From assembly GCF_001435835.1 (NCBI RefSeq), contig NZ_AZFX01000040.1, positions 1 through 40,211 of the forward strand: a DNA stretch of 40,211 nt, in the 5' to 3' direction. The notes beneath the pieces are model-generated. The model was not told the DNA's origin and made no database searches. It saw nothing but the letters and a program-made list of their open reading frames with translations. Positions within the stretch are counted from its first letter, which is position 1, and every line of letters starts with the position of its first letter. This document shows positions 18,042-28,281 of the stretch, piece by piece. The translations under genes and the position numbers were made by a program. This stretch comes from Lapidilactobacillus concavus DSM 17758 (GTDB lineage: Bacteria; Bacillota; Bacilli; Lactobacillales; Lactobacillaceae).

Positions 18042-18066
18042 AAAACGATAAAATGTTGTTTTTTTT
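18042..18066 (+). terminator. Weak AT-rich terminator before tuf
   Basis: AAAACGA (18042-18048) pairs with TTGTTTT (18056-18062), including one G-U, and the T-run continues to 18066. The stem is short and A/T-rich, so efficiency is uncertain. Confidence 0.5.
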
Positions 18067-18077
18067 GATCAAAAGTG

Positions 18078-18106
18078 TTTACAATTTCATCAACTCTCCG
18101 TATAAT
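18078..18106 (+). promoter_or_regulatory. tuf promoter P1
   Basis: TTTACA (18078-18083), a 17-base spacer and TATAAT (18101-18106). It lies about 135 bases before the tuf ATG, so the transcript has a long leader. Confidence 0.85.
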
Positions 18107-18136
18107 CAAACAAGGATATTTCTCTAAGGATAAACG

Positions 18137-18165
18137 TTGGTTTTCTGGTTGGGAAGTAGTATAAT
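18137..18165 (+). promoter_or_regulatory. tuf promoter P2
   Basis: TTGGTT (18137-18142), a 17-base spacer and TATAAT (18160-18165). With P1 it gives tandem promoters, as expected for a very highly expressed gene. Confidence 0.7.
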
Positions 18166-18242
18166 TAAACATAAAGGATTTTCAGCGAAGATGATTGTCG
18201 GACTGATTTTTCTTGTGAATATTACAGGAGGTTCATTTTATA

Positions 18243-19433
<1,191 letters not shown>

Positions 19434-19457
19434 TTTGAATCATCAATGATGTCTGTT

Positions 19458-19491
19458 AAAGACTAGAACGATTTTGTTCTAGTCTTTTTTT
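19458..19491 (+). terminator. Rho-independent terminator of tuf
   Basis: A perfect 12-bp stem, AAAGACTAGAAC (19458-19469) with GTTCTAGTCTTT (19476-19487), loop GATTTT, then a T-run. It is among the strongest terminators in the window. Confidence 0.96.
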
Positions 19492-19624
19492 GTAACAAAA
19501 TTTTGCTTTAATCATGAAAAGCAGTGATGACAACCAATCAATTGAAGACATCAATAAAATTTGAAATTGTTTTTAAGCGCCGAAACAGATATACTTAACA
19601 AAGGAATAACACAGATTTTTCATC

Positions 19625-19633
19625 TGTTATAAT
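19625..19633 (+). promoter_or_regulatory. Extended -10 promoter of the DRTGG/CBS gene
   Basis: TGT-TATAAT (19625-19633) is a perfect extended -10, 26 bases before the GTG start. The -35 region is weak. Confidence 0.7.
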
Positions 19634-19658
19634 ACATCTACTTGAAGCTGGTGATTGA

Positions 19659-20987
19659 GTGGCGACTAAGCACGAAGAGATTATTCATTATCTGGAGAAT
19701 TTACCTATTGGACGCAAAGTTTCTGTTCGCGCGCTTGCTCGAAATTTGAAAGTCAGTGAAGGAACGGCTTATCGCGCCATCAAATCCGCAGAATTAAGTG
19801 GTTTGGTTGCGACCATTGAACGAGTTGGGACCGTACGAATTGAGAAAGACCGTCCAAAAAAACTTGATGAATTATCTTTCGCAGATATTCTAGATTTGAT
19901 TGATGGCAGTGTTCTCGGTGGTGGCAAGGGTGTCGACAAGACACTGAAAAAATTTGTCATTGGTGCGATGACTGAAACCGCAATGATTCCATATATCTCG
20001 CCAATGTCGCTCGTAATCGTTGGTAATCGAGATGAGGCACAAAAAATTGCCTTAACACACGGCGCTGCTGTTTTGATTACGGGCGGTTTTCAGGCGAGTC
20101 GCGAGATCATTGGGTTAGCTGATGAGGCTGAGTTACCTCTGATCAGTACGAATTATGATACGTTCACGGTTGCGAGTTTGATCAACCGCGAGATCTCAAA
20201 TAAGAATATCAAGCAAGATATTATGACGGTTGCGGATGTTTTCCAATCTGTTGAACAGATACAAGTTCTTAGACAGACGCAGAAAGTGAGTGACTATCAA
20301 GCTTTGCGGCGAAGTACCAATCAGACTCGGTTCTCTGTGGTCACGGATAAAGGGCGCTTGGTGGGGATTGTGACGTCGCAAGATATTCGCGGACACAGTG
20401 AAGGAACCTTGCTCGACAAAGTGATGGTCAAGAATCCAATCACGGTGACACGACATACCTCATTGGCAAATGCTATTCATTTGCTCACCTCGAATTCGAT
20501 TGATCTATTACCAGTTGTTGATCGCAATTTCAACTTGGTCGGGATTTTGAATCGTGCCAGTGTTCAGGGCCGTGATCGACCGTTATTATCGCATGAGCGT
20601 ACCTGGACACTTCAATATCAAGTGAGTGAGTCGCTCTACACGATTGAACAAGATGAAGCAAATTCGCACCGGCCATTTCCAGATTGGGGTGTCCACGTGA
20701 CGCCACAGATGGCTAATGAGATTGGTGCGTTATCGATTGGTGTGTTGTCTGAACTATTGACCCTGGCGACCACGCGGTCATTGCGGATCTATCAGCAGAA
20801 GGCAAGCATGGTCGATCAGATTGATCTGAATTATTTTCGCTTGGTGCAAATCGATCATGAGTTGGAAATTCAACTCAAAGTGGTCAACGAGAACCGACGT
20901 CGGACAACCTTCGATATCGACGTGATTTCTGATCATACGTTGGTTGCAAAGGCGCTGGTGACCTGTCAGGTGATCGAAGATATTTAA
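19659..20987 (+). CDS. YtoI-like regulator: HTH, DRTGG, two CBS and hotdog domains
   Basis: 442 aa, the length of the Bacillus YtoI family. Domains in order: an N-terminal winged helix (about 1-60, IGRKVSVRALARNLKVSEGT), a DRTGG domain (about 70-175, with ITGGFQASREIIGLADE), two CBS motifs (about 190-310, including VVTDKGRLVGIVTSQDI and LLPVVDRNFNLVGILNR) and a C-terminal hotdog/thioesterase-like domain (about 325-440). CBS pairs often sense adenine nucleotides and hotdog domains bind acyl-CoA-like ligands; the ligand and DNA target here are unknown. The start GTG follows GGTGA. nrnA lies 41 bases downstream, so the two are probably co-transcribed. Confidence 0.88.
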   Translation: MATKHEEIIHYLENLPIGRKVSVRALARNLKVSEGTAYRAIKSAELSGLVATIERVGTVRIEKDRPKKLDELSFADILDLIDGSVLGGGKGVDKTLKKFVIGAMTETAMIPYISPMSLVIVGNRDEAQKIALTHGAAVLITGGFQASREIIGLADEAELPLISTNYDTFTVASLINREISNKNIKQDIMTVADVFQSVEQIQVLRQTQKVSDYQALRRSTNQTRFSVVTDKGRLVGIVTSQDIRGHSEGTLLDKVMVKNPITVTRHTSLANAIHLLTSNSIDLLPVVDRNFNLVGILNRASVQGRDRPLLSHERTWTLQYQVSESLYTIEQDEANSHRPFPDWGVHVTPQMANEIGALSIGVLSELLTLATTRSLRIYQQKASMVDQIDLNYFRLVQIDHELEIQLKVVNENRRRTTFDIDVISDHTLVAKALVTCQVIEDI

Positions 20988-21028
20988 AGTGTTAAATTAA
21001 TAAGTCTAAGTATAGGAAGTGTTTAAAC

Positions 21029-21991
21029 GTGAATAGTCGTTTAGAAGATATTGTGTCAAAAATTGTGGCCAGTGATAAGATTATTATCCATCGTCACGCC
21101 AATCCAGATCCTGATGCCTTGGGTTCTCAATCTGGATTAGCAGAGGCCATCAAGTTCACCTACCCAGAAAAGCAAGTTAAAATCGTGGGAAGTCCTGTGG
21201 GTGACTTAACTTGGATCAATCAACCCGAAGAAGTTGCCAATGATTTTTATCAGAACGCGCTGGTCATCGTGACGGATACGGCCGATCGTCCACGTGTGAG
21301 CGATCAGCGTTTTGACCAGGGCAATTATTTGATCAAAATCGACCATCACCCTAATGATGACGCTTATGGTGATATGTATTATGTCGATACTGACGCGTCA
21401 AGCTGTTCTGAGATCATCGTTGATCTGATCAATGCCAGCGATCAACGCTTAAAATTGAATCAAGAGGCCGCACGCGTTTTATACGCTGGTATTATTGGTG
21501 ATACTGGACGTTTCTTGTATTCTGCAACTTCTGAACACACCTTTAATGTTGCTGCACAACTAGTTGCTTATGGCTTTGATCATACTGCTGTCAGCCAGAG
21601 TTTGAATGAGGTCACGTTGAACCAGGCGAAGCTTCAATCCATCGTTTATGATCGTTTGCATTTTGATCAGAACGGTGCGGCTCACATCGTTATTTCACGA
21701 GAGCTGCTTGCAGAACTTGGTGTGAAAGATGATCAAGTTAACTCGGTCGTCTCGACACCCGGACATTTGCGGGAAGTCTTGTTATGGACCTTATTTGTTG
21801 AAAAAGAAGATGGCACTTATCGCGTTCATTTCCGTTCGAAAGGCCCAGTTATCAACGAAATTGCCAAAGCACATCATGGTGGCGGTCATCCGTTAGCAAG
21901 TGGCGCCAATGCAACTGACGTGGCGGAAATTAACCAGATCGTTGCCCAAATGGAACAAGCGGGGCATGATTTTCAATTGCAAACGAAGTAA
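21029..21991 (+). CDS. nrnA: Bifunctional oligoribonuclease/pAp phosphatase NrnA
   Basis: A DHH/DHHA1 phosphoesterase that degrades short oligoribonucleotides and converts pAp to AMP. 320 aa. Metal-binding motifs: HRHANPDPDALGSQ (about 21-34), TDTADRPRV, IDHHPND (DHH) and DTGRF. The DHHA1 domain ends with the substrate motif HHGGGHPLASGAN. The start GTG 21029 follows AGGAAGTG. The YtoI-like gene before it and cshB after it are common neighbours in Firmicutes. Together with pnp and rnjB it adds a third RNA-turnover function to the window. Confidence 0.96.
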   Translation: MNSRLEDIVSKIVASDKIIIHRHANPDPDALGSQSGLAEAIKFTYPEKQVKIVGSPVGDLTWINQPEEVANDFYQNALVIVTDTADRPRVSDQRFDQGNYLIKIDHHPNDDAYGDMYYVDTDASSCSEIIVDLINASDQRLKLNQEAARVLYAGIIGDTGRFLYSATSEHTFNVAAQLVAYGFDHTAVSQSLNEVTLNQAKLQSIVYDRLHFDQNGAAHIVISRELLAELGVKDDQVNSVVSTPGHLREVLLWTLFVEKEDGTYRVHFRSKGPVINEIAKAHHGGGHPLASGANATDVAEINQIVAQMEQAGHDFQLQTK

Positions 21992-22072
21992 GTTTAAGGG
22001 CGTCTTTTAATTAAGATCAGCGCCAGCGACACTTTGTCTATTATCGAATAATTTCGATACGAAAGGAATTTT

Positions 22073-23416
22073 ATGAGTACAACTTTTACATCATTTCAAC
22101 TTGGAGAACCCTTGCAATCTGGGTTAGCTAAAATAGGATTTAGAGAACCTACGCCTGTTCAGATGCAGGTCATCCCGACATTATTGGCGGGTAAAGATGC
22201 TATTGTCGAATCACAAACAGGCAGTGGCAAGACACATGCCTTCCTGTTACCTTTGCTGAGTATGCTGGAAGCCGGACATGATTTTGCACAGCTTGTGATC
22301 ACTTCACCAAGCCGGGAATTAGCAACACAAACTTTTGAGCTAGCTAAACAATTACTTGAGGCTAGCGAACTTGACTGGCGAATGAGCTTATTCGTGGGTG
22401 GCAGTGATAAAGAAAGACAGATTGAAAAATTACAATATCAACAGCCTAACATTGTTGTGGGAACGCCTGGACGAATCTTAGACTTGATTTCAAGTTCGGC
22501 GTTACGCGTTGATCACGTTCGCTTTTTGGTGATCGATGAAGCTGATATGACCCTCGACATGGGCTTCTTGAAAGATGTCGATGCGATTGCCAGCAAGATG
22601 CCAGAGGAATTGCAGACGGCCGTCTTTTCCGCAACTATTCCGGATAAACTTCAGCCGTTTTTACGCAAATATTTACGGCAGCCCGAACAAATCATCTTAG
22701 CTCCGAAAACAATTATTAATCCTGATGTTGATAATTGGTTGTTCGCGACTCGTGGCAAAGATAAGGCAGATCTTGTCTACAAATTATTGACAGTCGGCCA
22801 GCCGTATCTCGCGTTAGTCTTCGCGAATACGAAACAAACCGTCGATGAATTGACTGATAAATTAAAGGGTCACGGACTCAAAGTTGCCAAAATTCATGGT
22901 GGCTTAGAACCACGCGAACGTAAACGCGTCATGAAACAAATCGAAAATCTGGAATTTCAGTATGTCATTGCCACTGACTTAGCGGCTCGTGGTATCGATA
23001 TTCCCGGTGTTTCATTGGTCATTAACTACGAGATTCCGAAGGATAGCGAATATTTTATTCACCGTGTTGGTCGAACAGGTCGCAATGGCCTCGATGGGAC
23101 TGCGATTACCTTATATAGCCCCGAAGAAGAAAGTCGCGTCAATGAGATCGAGTCAATGGGAATCAAGTTTAGCCCGAAGACGTTGGAAAACAATCAAATT
23201 GTGGATTCCTACGATCGTCGTCGTCGAACCAACCGCAAGGCAACAAAAGATAAGCTAGATCCTAAGATGATTGGGCTAGTCAAGAAGGAACAACGCAAAC
23301 GTAAGCCCGGTTATCGAAATAAAATTAAGAAAGCCATTACCCGTGATCGTCAACAGAAGCGTAAGATTGAAATTCGTCAAGAATTGCGGGCAACGAGGAA
23401 GTCACACAAACGATGA
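22073..23416 (+). CDS. cshB: DEAD-box ATP-dependent RNA helicase (CshB-like)
   Basis: Unwinds structured RNA during cold shock, ribosome assembly or decay. 447 aa. Motifs in order: Q motif REPTPVQ, Walker A SQTGSGKT, SPSRELA, TPGR, DEAD, SAT, the RecA2 VFANTKQTVDEL, ATDLAARGIDIPG and HRVGRTGR. A very basic tail (about 375-447, Arg/Lys-rich) probably contacts RNA. The assignment to CshB rather than CshA rests on the short basic tail and on the nrnA neighbourhood. The stop overlaps the next gene's ATG (ATGA), indicating translational coupling. Confidence 0.92.
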   Translation: MSTTFTSFQLGEPLQSGLAKIGFREPTPVQMQVIPTLLAGKDAIVESQTGSGKTHAFLLPLLSMLEAGHDFAQLVITSPSRELATQTFELAKQLLEASELDWRMSLFVGGSDKERQIEKLQYQQPNIVVGTPGRILDLISSSALRVDHVRFLVIDEADMTLDMGFLKDVDAIASKMPEELQTAVFSATIPDKLQPFLRKYLRQPEQIILAPKTIINPDVDNWLFATRGKDKADLVYKLLTVGQPYLALVFANTKQTVDELTDKLKGHGLKVAKIHGGLEPRERKRVMKQIENLEFQYVIATDLAARGIDIPGVSLVINYEIPKDSEYFIHRVGRTGRNGLDGTAITLYSPEEESRVNEIESMGIKFSPKTLENNQIVDSYDRRRRTNRKATKDKLDPKMIGLVKKEQRKRKPGYRNKIKKAITRDRQQKRKIEIRQELRATRKSHKR

Positions 23417-24270
23417 ACGAGAACGAGCTTTATTTGCCAACCTGGCAGGAGCTAAGTGAATCGCGTCAACGCACCTTATTCGAGCAAGTACTGCGTTATT
23501 TTATTAATCCGCTGTGGCAAGTGACCGATATTCGACCGCTAATAATGCAATATCGTCGTCAGCTTTTACAGAGCTTTCAGGTAGAACTGAATGGCCAAAC
23601 GTTTCTGTTTGTCCCTGGGAATCTAACGGCGCACTTGAATAGTGACGTGGTCGCGGTTAGTCCCTTTATGATCACGCGTACGGCAGTGAACGCCAATCTT
23701 TACTACCTTGGTGAGCTCGATATGGTGACTGGCGAGTCGTTTGGCCACACGAGAGAACTCAAAAGTTATCAATCGGAGATCGAGATTTATTTAAGTCAGA
23801 TCAATCGTCAGCCATCACTCGATCCGTTCGCGACACCTCCACAAGTTATTCAGACCGACCATTTGACTTTCGGGACGACCGAAAGTGAAACGGTACCGAT
23901 TTATTTGCAACAAGACTGGTCCTATGCCGAATTACGGCAAGCCCTGCGACGTGACGGTGGCAATCTGCCCACACCTAATCAATGGCAAGCTGCAGTAACG
24001 GCCGGCTTTAAAACTTTTGAAGTGCCGGTGCAACAAGACTGGTCATCTGCAGTTTATGAGCAATTCGGCTATGGCATGGCGTTTCAGCAAGCGCAACCTT
24101 GGGAGCTACTCGATGATGTCGCCATTGTTAAGCCTAATCCATTATCAATCGGGATTTCCGATGAGCGTGAATTAGGTGAGGCGTTGGCTGTGAATGGTGA
24201 TCGGGAAACTTTGGCGGTTGCCTTCGAAGAAATGGCTTATCGTATTGTTTTCAACGTTCAGTTAGATTAA
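23413..24270 (+). CDS. Conserved hypothetical protein coupled to cshB
   Basis: 285 aa, soluble and acidic. I believe relatives occur after cshB in other lactobacilli (possibly the family called DUF7278, with a profilin-like fold), but I cannot confirm that here. Visible features: an aromatic N-terminal helix (WQELSESRQRTLFEQVLRYF), the strand pair VELNGQTFLFVPGN, and a C-terminal segment YAELRQALRRDGGNLPTPNQ followed by WQAAVTAG, which faintly resembles the LPTEAEWEYA motif of formylglycine-generating-type proteins. No membrane segment or signal peptide. It overlaps cshB by 4 bases, so it is made from the same mRNA. Confidence 0.75.
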   Translation: MNENELYLPTWQELSESRQRTLFEQVLRYFINPLWQVTDIRPLIMQYRRQLLQSFQVELNGQTFLFVPGNLTAHLNSDVVAVSPFMITRTAVNANLYYLGELDMVTGESFGHTRELKSYQSEIEIYLSQINRQPSLDPFATPPQVIQTDHLTFGTTESETVPIYLQQDWSYAELRQALRRDGGNLPTPNQWQAAVTAGFKTFEVPVQQDWSSAVYEQFGYGMAFQQAQPWELLDDVAIVKPNPLSIGISDERELGEALAVNGDRETLAVAFEEMAYRIVFNVQLD

Positions 24271-24292
24271 AGCTTGAGGAATTGTTGCAGTC

Positions 24293-24871
24293 GTGGTGAT
24301 GATCTTAAATGTTATTTTCACGTCCTTAGAATTGATTGCCCTTGCCATCTTGGGCGTTTTGATTTTTCAAAAAGTCCATCAGCGTTCGCATCAGCGTGGA
24401 CCAGCGCCTCAAAAAAAGCAAACACCAGCTGAATTGTGGTGTGATAACTTAGCTGTCAATCATGCGCTAAGTGAAGTTGATGATCAGTTGTATTCACGGA
24501 CGAGGCGCTTCTCGTTGGCCTTGATTCTGACGTTACTTTCGTACGGCGCCTGGTTGAGCTTTCTGACCCTGATCATCGATTCAATCACATCTTACGGGCT
24601 ACTAATTTGGCCGTTGTTGTTGATCATCACGACGTTGTTCCTGGGTATCACGGGTCGAAAACTGTTTGAGACCAAAGCAGCTGCGTTGAAACGATTATTA
24701 TCGCAAGATTCTGAGGCTGCGGCAAAAATAAAGCTGACTGGACAATCCTTGCCGGCAATGCTGCAGAAAGACCAGCAAGTGGTGCGTACTTTGAATGCAT
24801 TCGTCGCGATAATAGTGCTGCAAAGTCTTGCGACTCTCATTTTAGCGATCATTAACAACAATCAATTTTAA
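24293..24871 (+). CDS. Small integral membrane protein, unknown function
   Basis: 192 aa; I do not recognise the family. The N-terminal helix is about 4-24 (LNVIFTSLELIALAILGVLI), followed by a basic, Gln/His/Pro-rich cytoplasmic stretch, two helices near 74-121 (FSLALILTLLSYGAWLSFLT and LLIWPLLLIITTLFLGI), a charged loop with AAALKRLLSQDSEAAAKI, and a C-terminal helix 165-188. The start is GTG 24293 (GTG 24296 and ATG 24299 also possible); GAGGA lies 12 bases upstream, rather far. It follows the previous gene by 22 bases and is likely the last gene of the operon before the alaS T-box. Confidence 0.72.
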   Translation: MVMILNVIFTSLELIALAILGVLIFQKVHQRSHQRGPAPQKKQTPAELWCDNLAVNHALSEVDDQLYSRTRRFSLALILTLLSYGAWLSFLTLIIDSITSYGLLIWPLLLIITTLFLGITGRKLFETKAAALKRLLSQDSEAAAKIKLTGQSLPAMLQKDQQVVRTLNAFVAIIVLQSLATLILAIINNNQF

Positions 24872-24890
24872 GCTGAATCGGTTAGCCGAA

Positions 24891-24919
24891 TTGACATTGC
24901 GATTGGTTTTCACTATAAT
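24891..24919 (+). promoter_or_regulatory. Consensus promoter of the alaS T-box transcript
   Basis: TTGACA (24891-24896), a 17-base spacer and TATAAT (24914-24919) form a full sigma-A consensus. Transcription should start near 24926, just before T-box stem I. Confidence 0.95.
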
Positions 24920-24925
24920 ATCAAT

Positions 24926-25117
24926 GAATTGGAATATGCTATTGTAACGGCTGTTCAGCGAGGAATCGGGTGGTGCGAGGTTCTCAGTTTGTGCAATAGT
25001 GCTCTCCATGAGGTTTCTTTAATTTAATGATTATCCAATGAAGAGGTTAACGACTAACATCGTTGCAATCAAGGTGGTACCGCGCATCAGCGTCCTTGAA
25101 ATGCAGCGGTGTTTTTT
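24926..25117 (+). promoter_or_regulatory. T-box riboswitch controlling alaS (specifier GCU, Ala)
   Basis: The T-box AAGGTGGTACCGCG is at 25071-25084. In stem I, CTATTG (24939-24944) pairs with CAATAG (24994-24999), and TGG (24930-24932) with CCA (25006-25008). They enclose an internal loop whose 3' strand (25000-25005) carries the alanine codon GCT at 25001-25003, matching the downstream gene. The terminator is ACCGCGCAT (25079-25087) with ATGCAGCGGT (25101-25110, one bulged base) and a T-run. The T-box competes with the terminator's 5' arm. Uncharged tRNA-Ala should therefore favour antitermination and raise alaS expression. Confidence 0.93.
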
Positions 25118-25186
25118 ATTTTAAAACTGATTTGGTGGTAAGTCGAGTCGCCACTGAGTCGCATGGAAATCAGGAAGGATGTTCAC

Positions 25187-27829
25187 ATGAAAGAATTATC
25201 GAGCGCCGAATTTCGACAAGCGTTTCTAGAGTTTTTTAAATCCAAGGGGCATGATGTTGAACCCAGTGCGTCATTGATTCCTAAGGATGATCCCACGTTA
25301 TTGTGGATCAACTCCGGAGTCGCAACATTGAAGAAATATTTCGATGGGACGGTAATCCCTAAGAATCCAAGAATCACCAACGCCCAGAAGAGTATTCGGA
25401 CGAATGATATCGAGAATGTTGGGAAAACTGCGCGCCACCATACTTTCTTCGAGATGTTGGGCAATTTTTCGGTGGGGGATTACTTCAAGGAAGATGCGAT
25501 TCCCTGGGCATGGGAATTTCTAACCTCACCAAAATGGTTGGCGATGGATCCTGAAAAGTTGTTTGTGACCGTCTACCCCAAGGATACCGAGGCTTATCGT
25601 ATCTGGCACGAAGTCGTGGGGTTGCCAACGGATCATATTATCAAAGTTGAAGATAATTTCTGGGATATTGGTGAGGGCCCTAGTGGTCCAGATTCCGAGA
25701 TTTTCTATGATCGTGGACAAGAATTTAATAACGTAGCGGATGATGATCCTGAGAACTATCCAGGCGGTGAAAACGAGCGTTATCTTGAAATTTGGAATAT
25801 TGTCTTCTCTGAATTCAATCACTTACCAGATGGTCGTTACGTTGAGCAGCCACATAAGAATATTGATACGGGCATGGGCTTAGAGCGTGTCGTTTCGGTG
25901 TTGCAACACGCACCAACTAACTTCGAGACCGATTTATTTTTACCATTGATCCATCAGACCGAAGAACTTAGCGGTCAGTTCAAATACGGTCAGGACAAAA
26001 AGACGGATATCGCCTTCAAAATTATCGCGGATCACGCGCGTGCAGTTAGCTTCGCCATTGGTGATGGGGCATTGCCATCAAATGAGGGTCGTGGCTACGT
26101 GCTTCGCCGCTTGATTCGGCGGGCGGTGCTGAATGGCCGCCGTTTGGGGATCAAGCAATCGTTCCTGTACAAATTGGTGGCAACGGTTGGCCAAATCATG
26201 TCTAGCTATTATCCAGAAGTTGCCGAACAAGAGGCATTTATCGCCAAAATCATCAAGTCTGAAGAGGAACGTTTTAGTGAAACGTTGACAGATGGTCTCT
26301 CATTATTAAATGATTTGATTGCGAAGCAAAAGCAATCGAATGATCACGTCATCAATGGCCGGGATGCTTTTAAATTGTTCGATACTTATGGTTTCCCCAT
26401 CGAATTAACGGTCGAATATGCTGCAGATGAAGGCTTGACGGTTAACCAGAATGAATTTGATGAAGCGATGGCCGAACAGAAGAATCGGGCACGTGCAGCT
26501 CGTGGTAATCGTCAATCTATGGGTTCGCAGAATGAAACTTTGATGGAAATCAAAGCAGCAAGTCAATTCGACGGCTATGAGCATCTGACAATTTCCGATG
26601 CAAAGTTAGTGGTGTTATTGGCAAATGACCAAGAAGTTGACCAAGTTGCGGATGGGGATGCTGAGTTGATTTTTGACCGGACGCCTTTCTATGCAGAAAT
26701 GGGTGGACAGGTTGCTGATCAAGGTTGGATCTATGACCAAGCAGGCCAAGAAATCGCGACGGTGAAGGACGTTCAACATGCGCCTAACGGACAGAATTTA
26801 CACACGGCCGCGGTTAACGGCACGTTAAAAGTTGGCGAGACTTACAAATTAGTGGTTGATCGTGATTTCCGAATGAAAGTTCGTCGTAATCACACGGCAA
26901 CGCATTTGTTGGATCAAGCCTTGCGTGATGTACTTGGAGAACATACACATCAGGCAGGATCACTCGTGGAACCAACTTACTTGCGTTTTGACTTTAACAA
27001 TATGGTTCAAGTGACGCCTGAACAACTCGCTCAGATCGAACAAATCGTCAACGAGAAAATCTGGGCTGAGATTCCGGTGACAACGACGGAAATGGCACTC
27101 GAAGATGCGAAGAAACTTGGCGCGATCGCCTTATTTAGCGAGAAATATGGCAAGCGCGTTCGTGTTGTCCGCGTCGGTGATTATTCGATGGAACTTTGTG
27201 GCGGAACTCATGTCAATAACACGGCCGAAATTGGCTTATTCAAGATTATTTCCGAATCCGCAACGGGTGCGGGTGTTCGCCGGATCGAAGCCGTTACTGC
27301 TAAAGAAGCCTTTGATTATTTGAATCACGAGGATCAAATGTTACATCAATTAGCCGCGGATCTTAAAGTCACACAACTGAAAGAGTTGCCAACCAAGACG
27401 GCGCATCTGCAACAAGAATTGAAAGAAAGCCAGCGAGACTTGCAGAATTTGAAGGCTAAAGTTGCTCAAGAGCAGGCGAGTGATGCCCTCAAAACCGAAG
27501 CAGCTGGTGACTGGCAACTGACGAGTGCTTTGGTGCCTAACGTGACGATGAATGAATTGCGTCAGTTAGCAGATAATTGGCGTAACAAACCGGCCGGTGA
27601 TGTGCTTGTCTTGGGAACTTCATCAGAAGGCAAGGCGAACTTATTAGTGGCTGTCACACCAGAAGCCGTTAAGAAAGGTCTGAAGGCGGGAGCGTTGATC
27701 AAAGCCATTGCGCCAGTCATTGGTGGTGGCGGTGGTGGCCGCCCCGACATGGCGCAAGCAGGCGGTAAGTTACCCGATCAATTACCTGCCGCATTAAAAG
27801 AGGCTCAAATTTTCTTAAGCAAGCAATAA
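25187..27829 (+). CDS. alaS: Alanine-tRNA ligase
   Basis: Charges tRNA-Ala and edits mischarged Ser/Gly. 880 aa. Class II core: HHTFFEMLGNFSVGDYFKE and the DTGMGLERVVSVLQ motif. The editing domain has zinc-type motifs NHTATHLLD and CGGTHVNN, and the C-terminal DHHA1/C-Ala domain ends with a glycine-rich stretch (GGGGGGRPDMAQAGG). The frame opens at ATG 25163, but AGGAAGGA (25172-25179) lies between the two candidates and fits ATG 25187, giving MKELSSAEFRQAFLEFFKSK, the usual start. Controlled by the T-box upstream. Confidence 0.98.
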   Translation: MKELSSAEFRQAFLEFFKSKGHDVEPSASLIPKDDPTLLWINSGVATLKKYFDGTVIPKNPRITNAQKSIRTNDIENVGKTARHHTFFEMLGNFSVGDYFKEDAIPWAWEFLTSPKWLAMDPEKLFVTVYPKDTEAYRIWHEVVGLPTDHIIKVEDNFWDIGEGPSGPDSEIFYDRGQEFNNVADDDPENYPGGENERYLEIWNIVFSEFNHLPDGRYVEQPHKNIDTGMGLERVVSVLQHAPTNFETDLFLPLIHQTEELSGQFKYGQDKKTDIAFKIIADHARAVSFAIGDGALPSNEGRGYVLRRLIRRAVLNGRRLGIKQSFLYKLVATVGQIMSSYYPEVAEQEAFIAKIIKSEEERFSETLTDGLSLLNDLIAKQKQSNDHVINGRDAFKLFDTYGFPIELTVEYAADEGLTVNQNEFDEAMAEQKNRARAARGNRQSMGSQNETLMEIKAASQFDGYEHLTISDAKLVVLLANDQEVDQVADGDAELIFDRTPFYAEMGGQVADQGWIYDQAGQEIATVKDVQHAPNGQNLHTAAVNGTLKVGETYKLVVDRDFRMKVRRNHTATHLLDQALRDVLGEHTHQAGSLVEPTYLRFDFNNMVQVTPEQLAQIEQIVNEKIWAEIPVTTTEMALEDAKKLGAIALFSEKYGKRVRVVRVGDYSMELCGGTHVNNTAEIGLFKIISESATGAGVRRIEAVTAKEAFDYLNHEDQMLHQLAADLKVTQLKELPTKTAHLQQELKESQRDLQNLKAKVAQEQASDALKTEAAGDWQLTSALVPNVTMNELRQLADNWRNKPAGDVLVLGTSSEGKANLLVAVTPEAVKKGLKAGALIKAIAPVIGGGGGGRPDMAQAGGKLPDQLPAALKEAQIFLSKQ

Positions 27830-27968
27830 TCAAAGCAGACGCAGTCTAACTGAACTGATTTTAATCGTTGGTTATGACGGATTGAGCGCGAATGAACTTC
27901 GGCCGAGGTTCGCTATGTTGCAAAATTGGTTGTAACGTAACCGTAAGATTACGTCTTGATAACAAACA

Positions 27969-27997
27969 TTGTTTTTTTGTGATATTTCAGGTATCAT
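27969..27997 (+). promoter_or_regulatory. Probable promoter of ireB-ruvX-DUF1292
   Basis: TTGTTT (27969-27974), a 17-base spacer and TATCAT (27992-27997), 24 bases before the ireB ATG. Confidence 0.6.
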
Positions 27998-28020
27998 CAG
28001 TTTAGAGTGAGGTGACGGTC

Positions 28021-28281
28021 ATGAGCGAATTGGATAAGACGATGTCCTTTTCTTTTAATGATAATGAGTCAAGAAAGAATGTTAAAGATACACTTGAGAG
28101 CGTTTATCATTCTCTAGAAGAGAAGGGTTACAATCCGATCAACCAAATTGTCGGCTATTTACTTTCGGGCGATCCGGCTTATATCCCACGGCACAATGAT
28201 GCTCGTAACTTACTACTCAAACATGAACGCGATGAGATCATCGAAGAACTTGTGCGTTCGTATCTCAATAAGGAACGCTAA
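28021..28281 (+). CDS. ireB: IreB family regulatory phosphoprotein (YrzL, UPF0297)
   Basis: An 86-aa small cytoplasmic protein. In Enterococcus, IreB is phosphorylated on N-terminal threonines by the PASTA kinase IreK and tunes cephalosporin tolerance. Here [10 protein letters not shown] keeps a Thr (residue 7) in that region. The family-typical [20 protein letters not shown] is intact. The frame opens at GTG 28012, but that GTG is part of the Shine-Dalgarno TGAGGTGA (28007-28014); ATG 28021 is the start. It is followed after 1 base by ruvX and then the DUF1292 gene, a highly conserved trio. Confidence 0.95.
   Translation: MSELDKTMSFSFNDNESRKNVKDTLESVYHSLEEKGYNPINQIVGYLLSGDPAYIPRHNDARNLLLKHERDEIIEELVRSYLNKER

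Noticed and set aside
27885-27915. Hairpin after alaS as its terminator
   Set aside because: GCGAA...TTCGC with a central CTTCGG/CCGAGG palindrome can fold, but no T-run follows; the end of the alaS transcript remains unclear.
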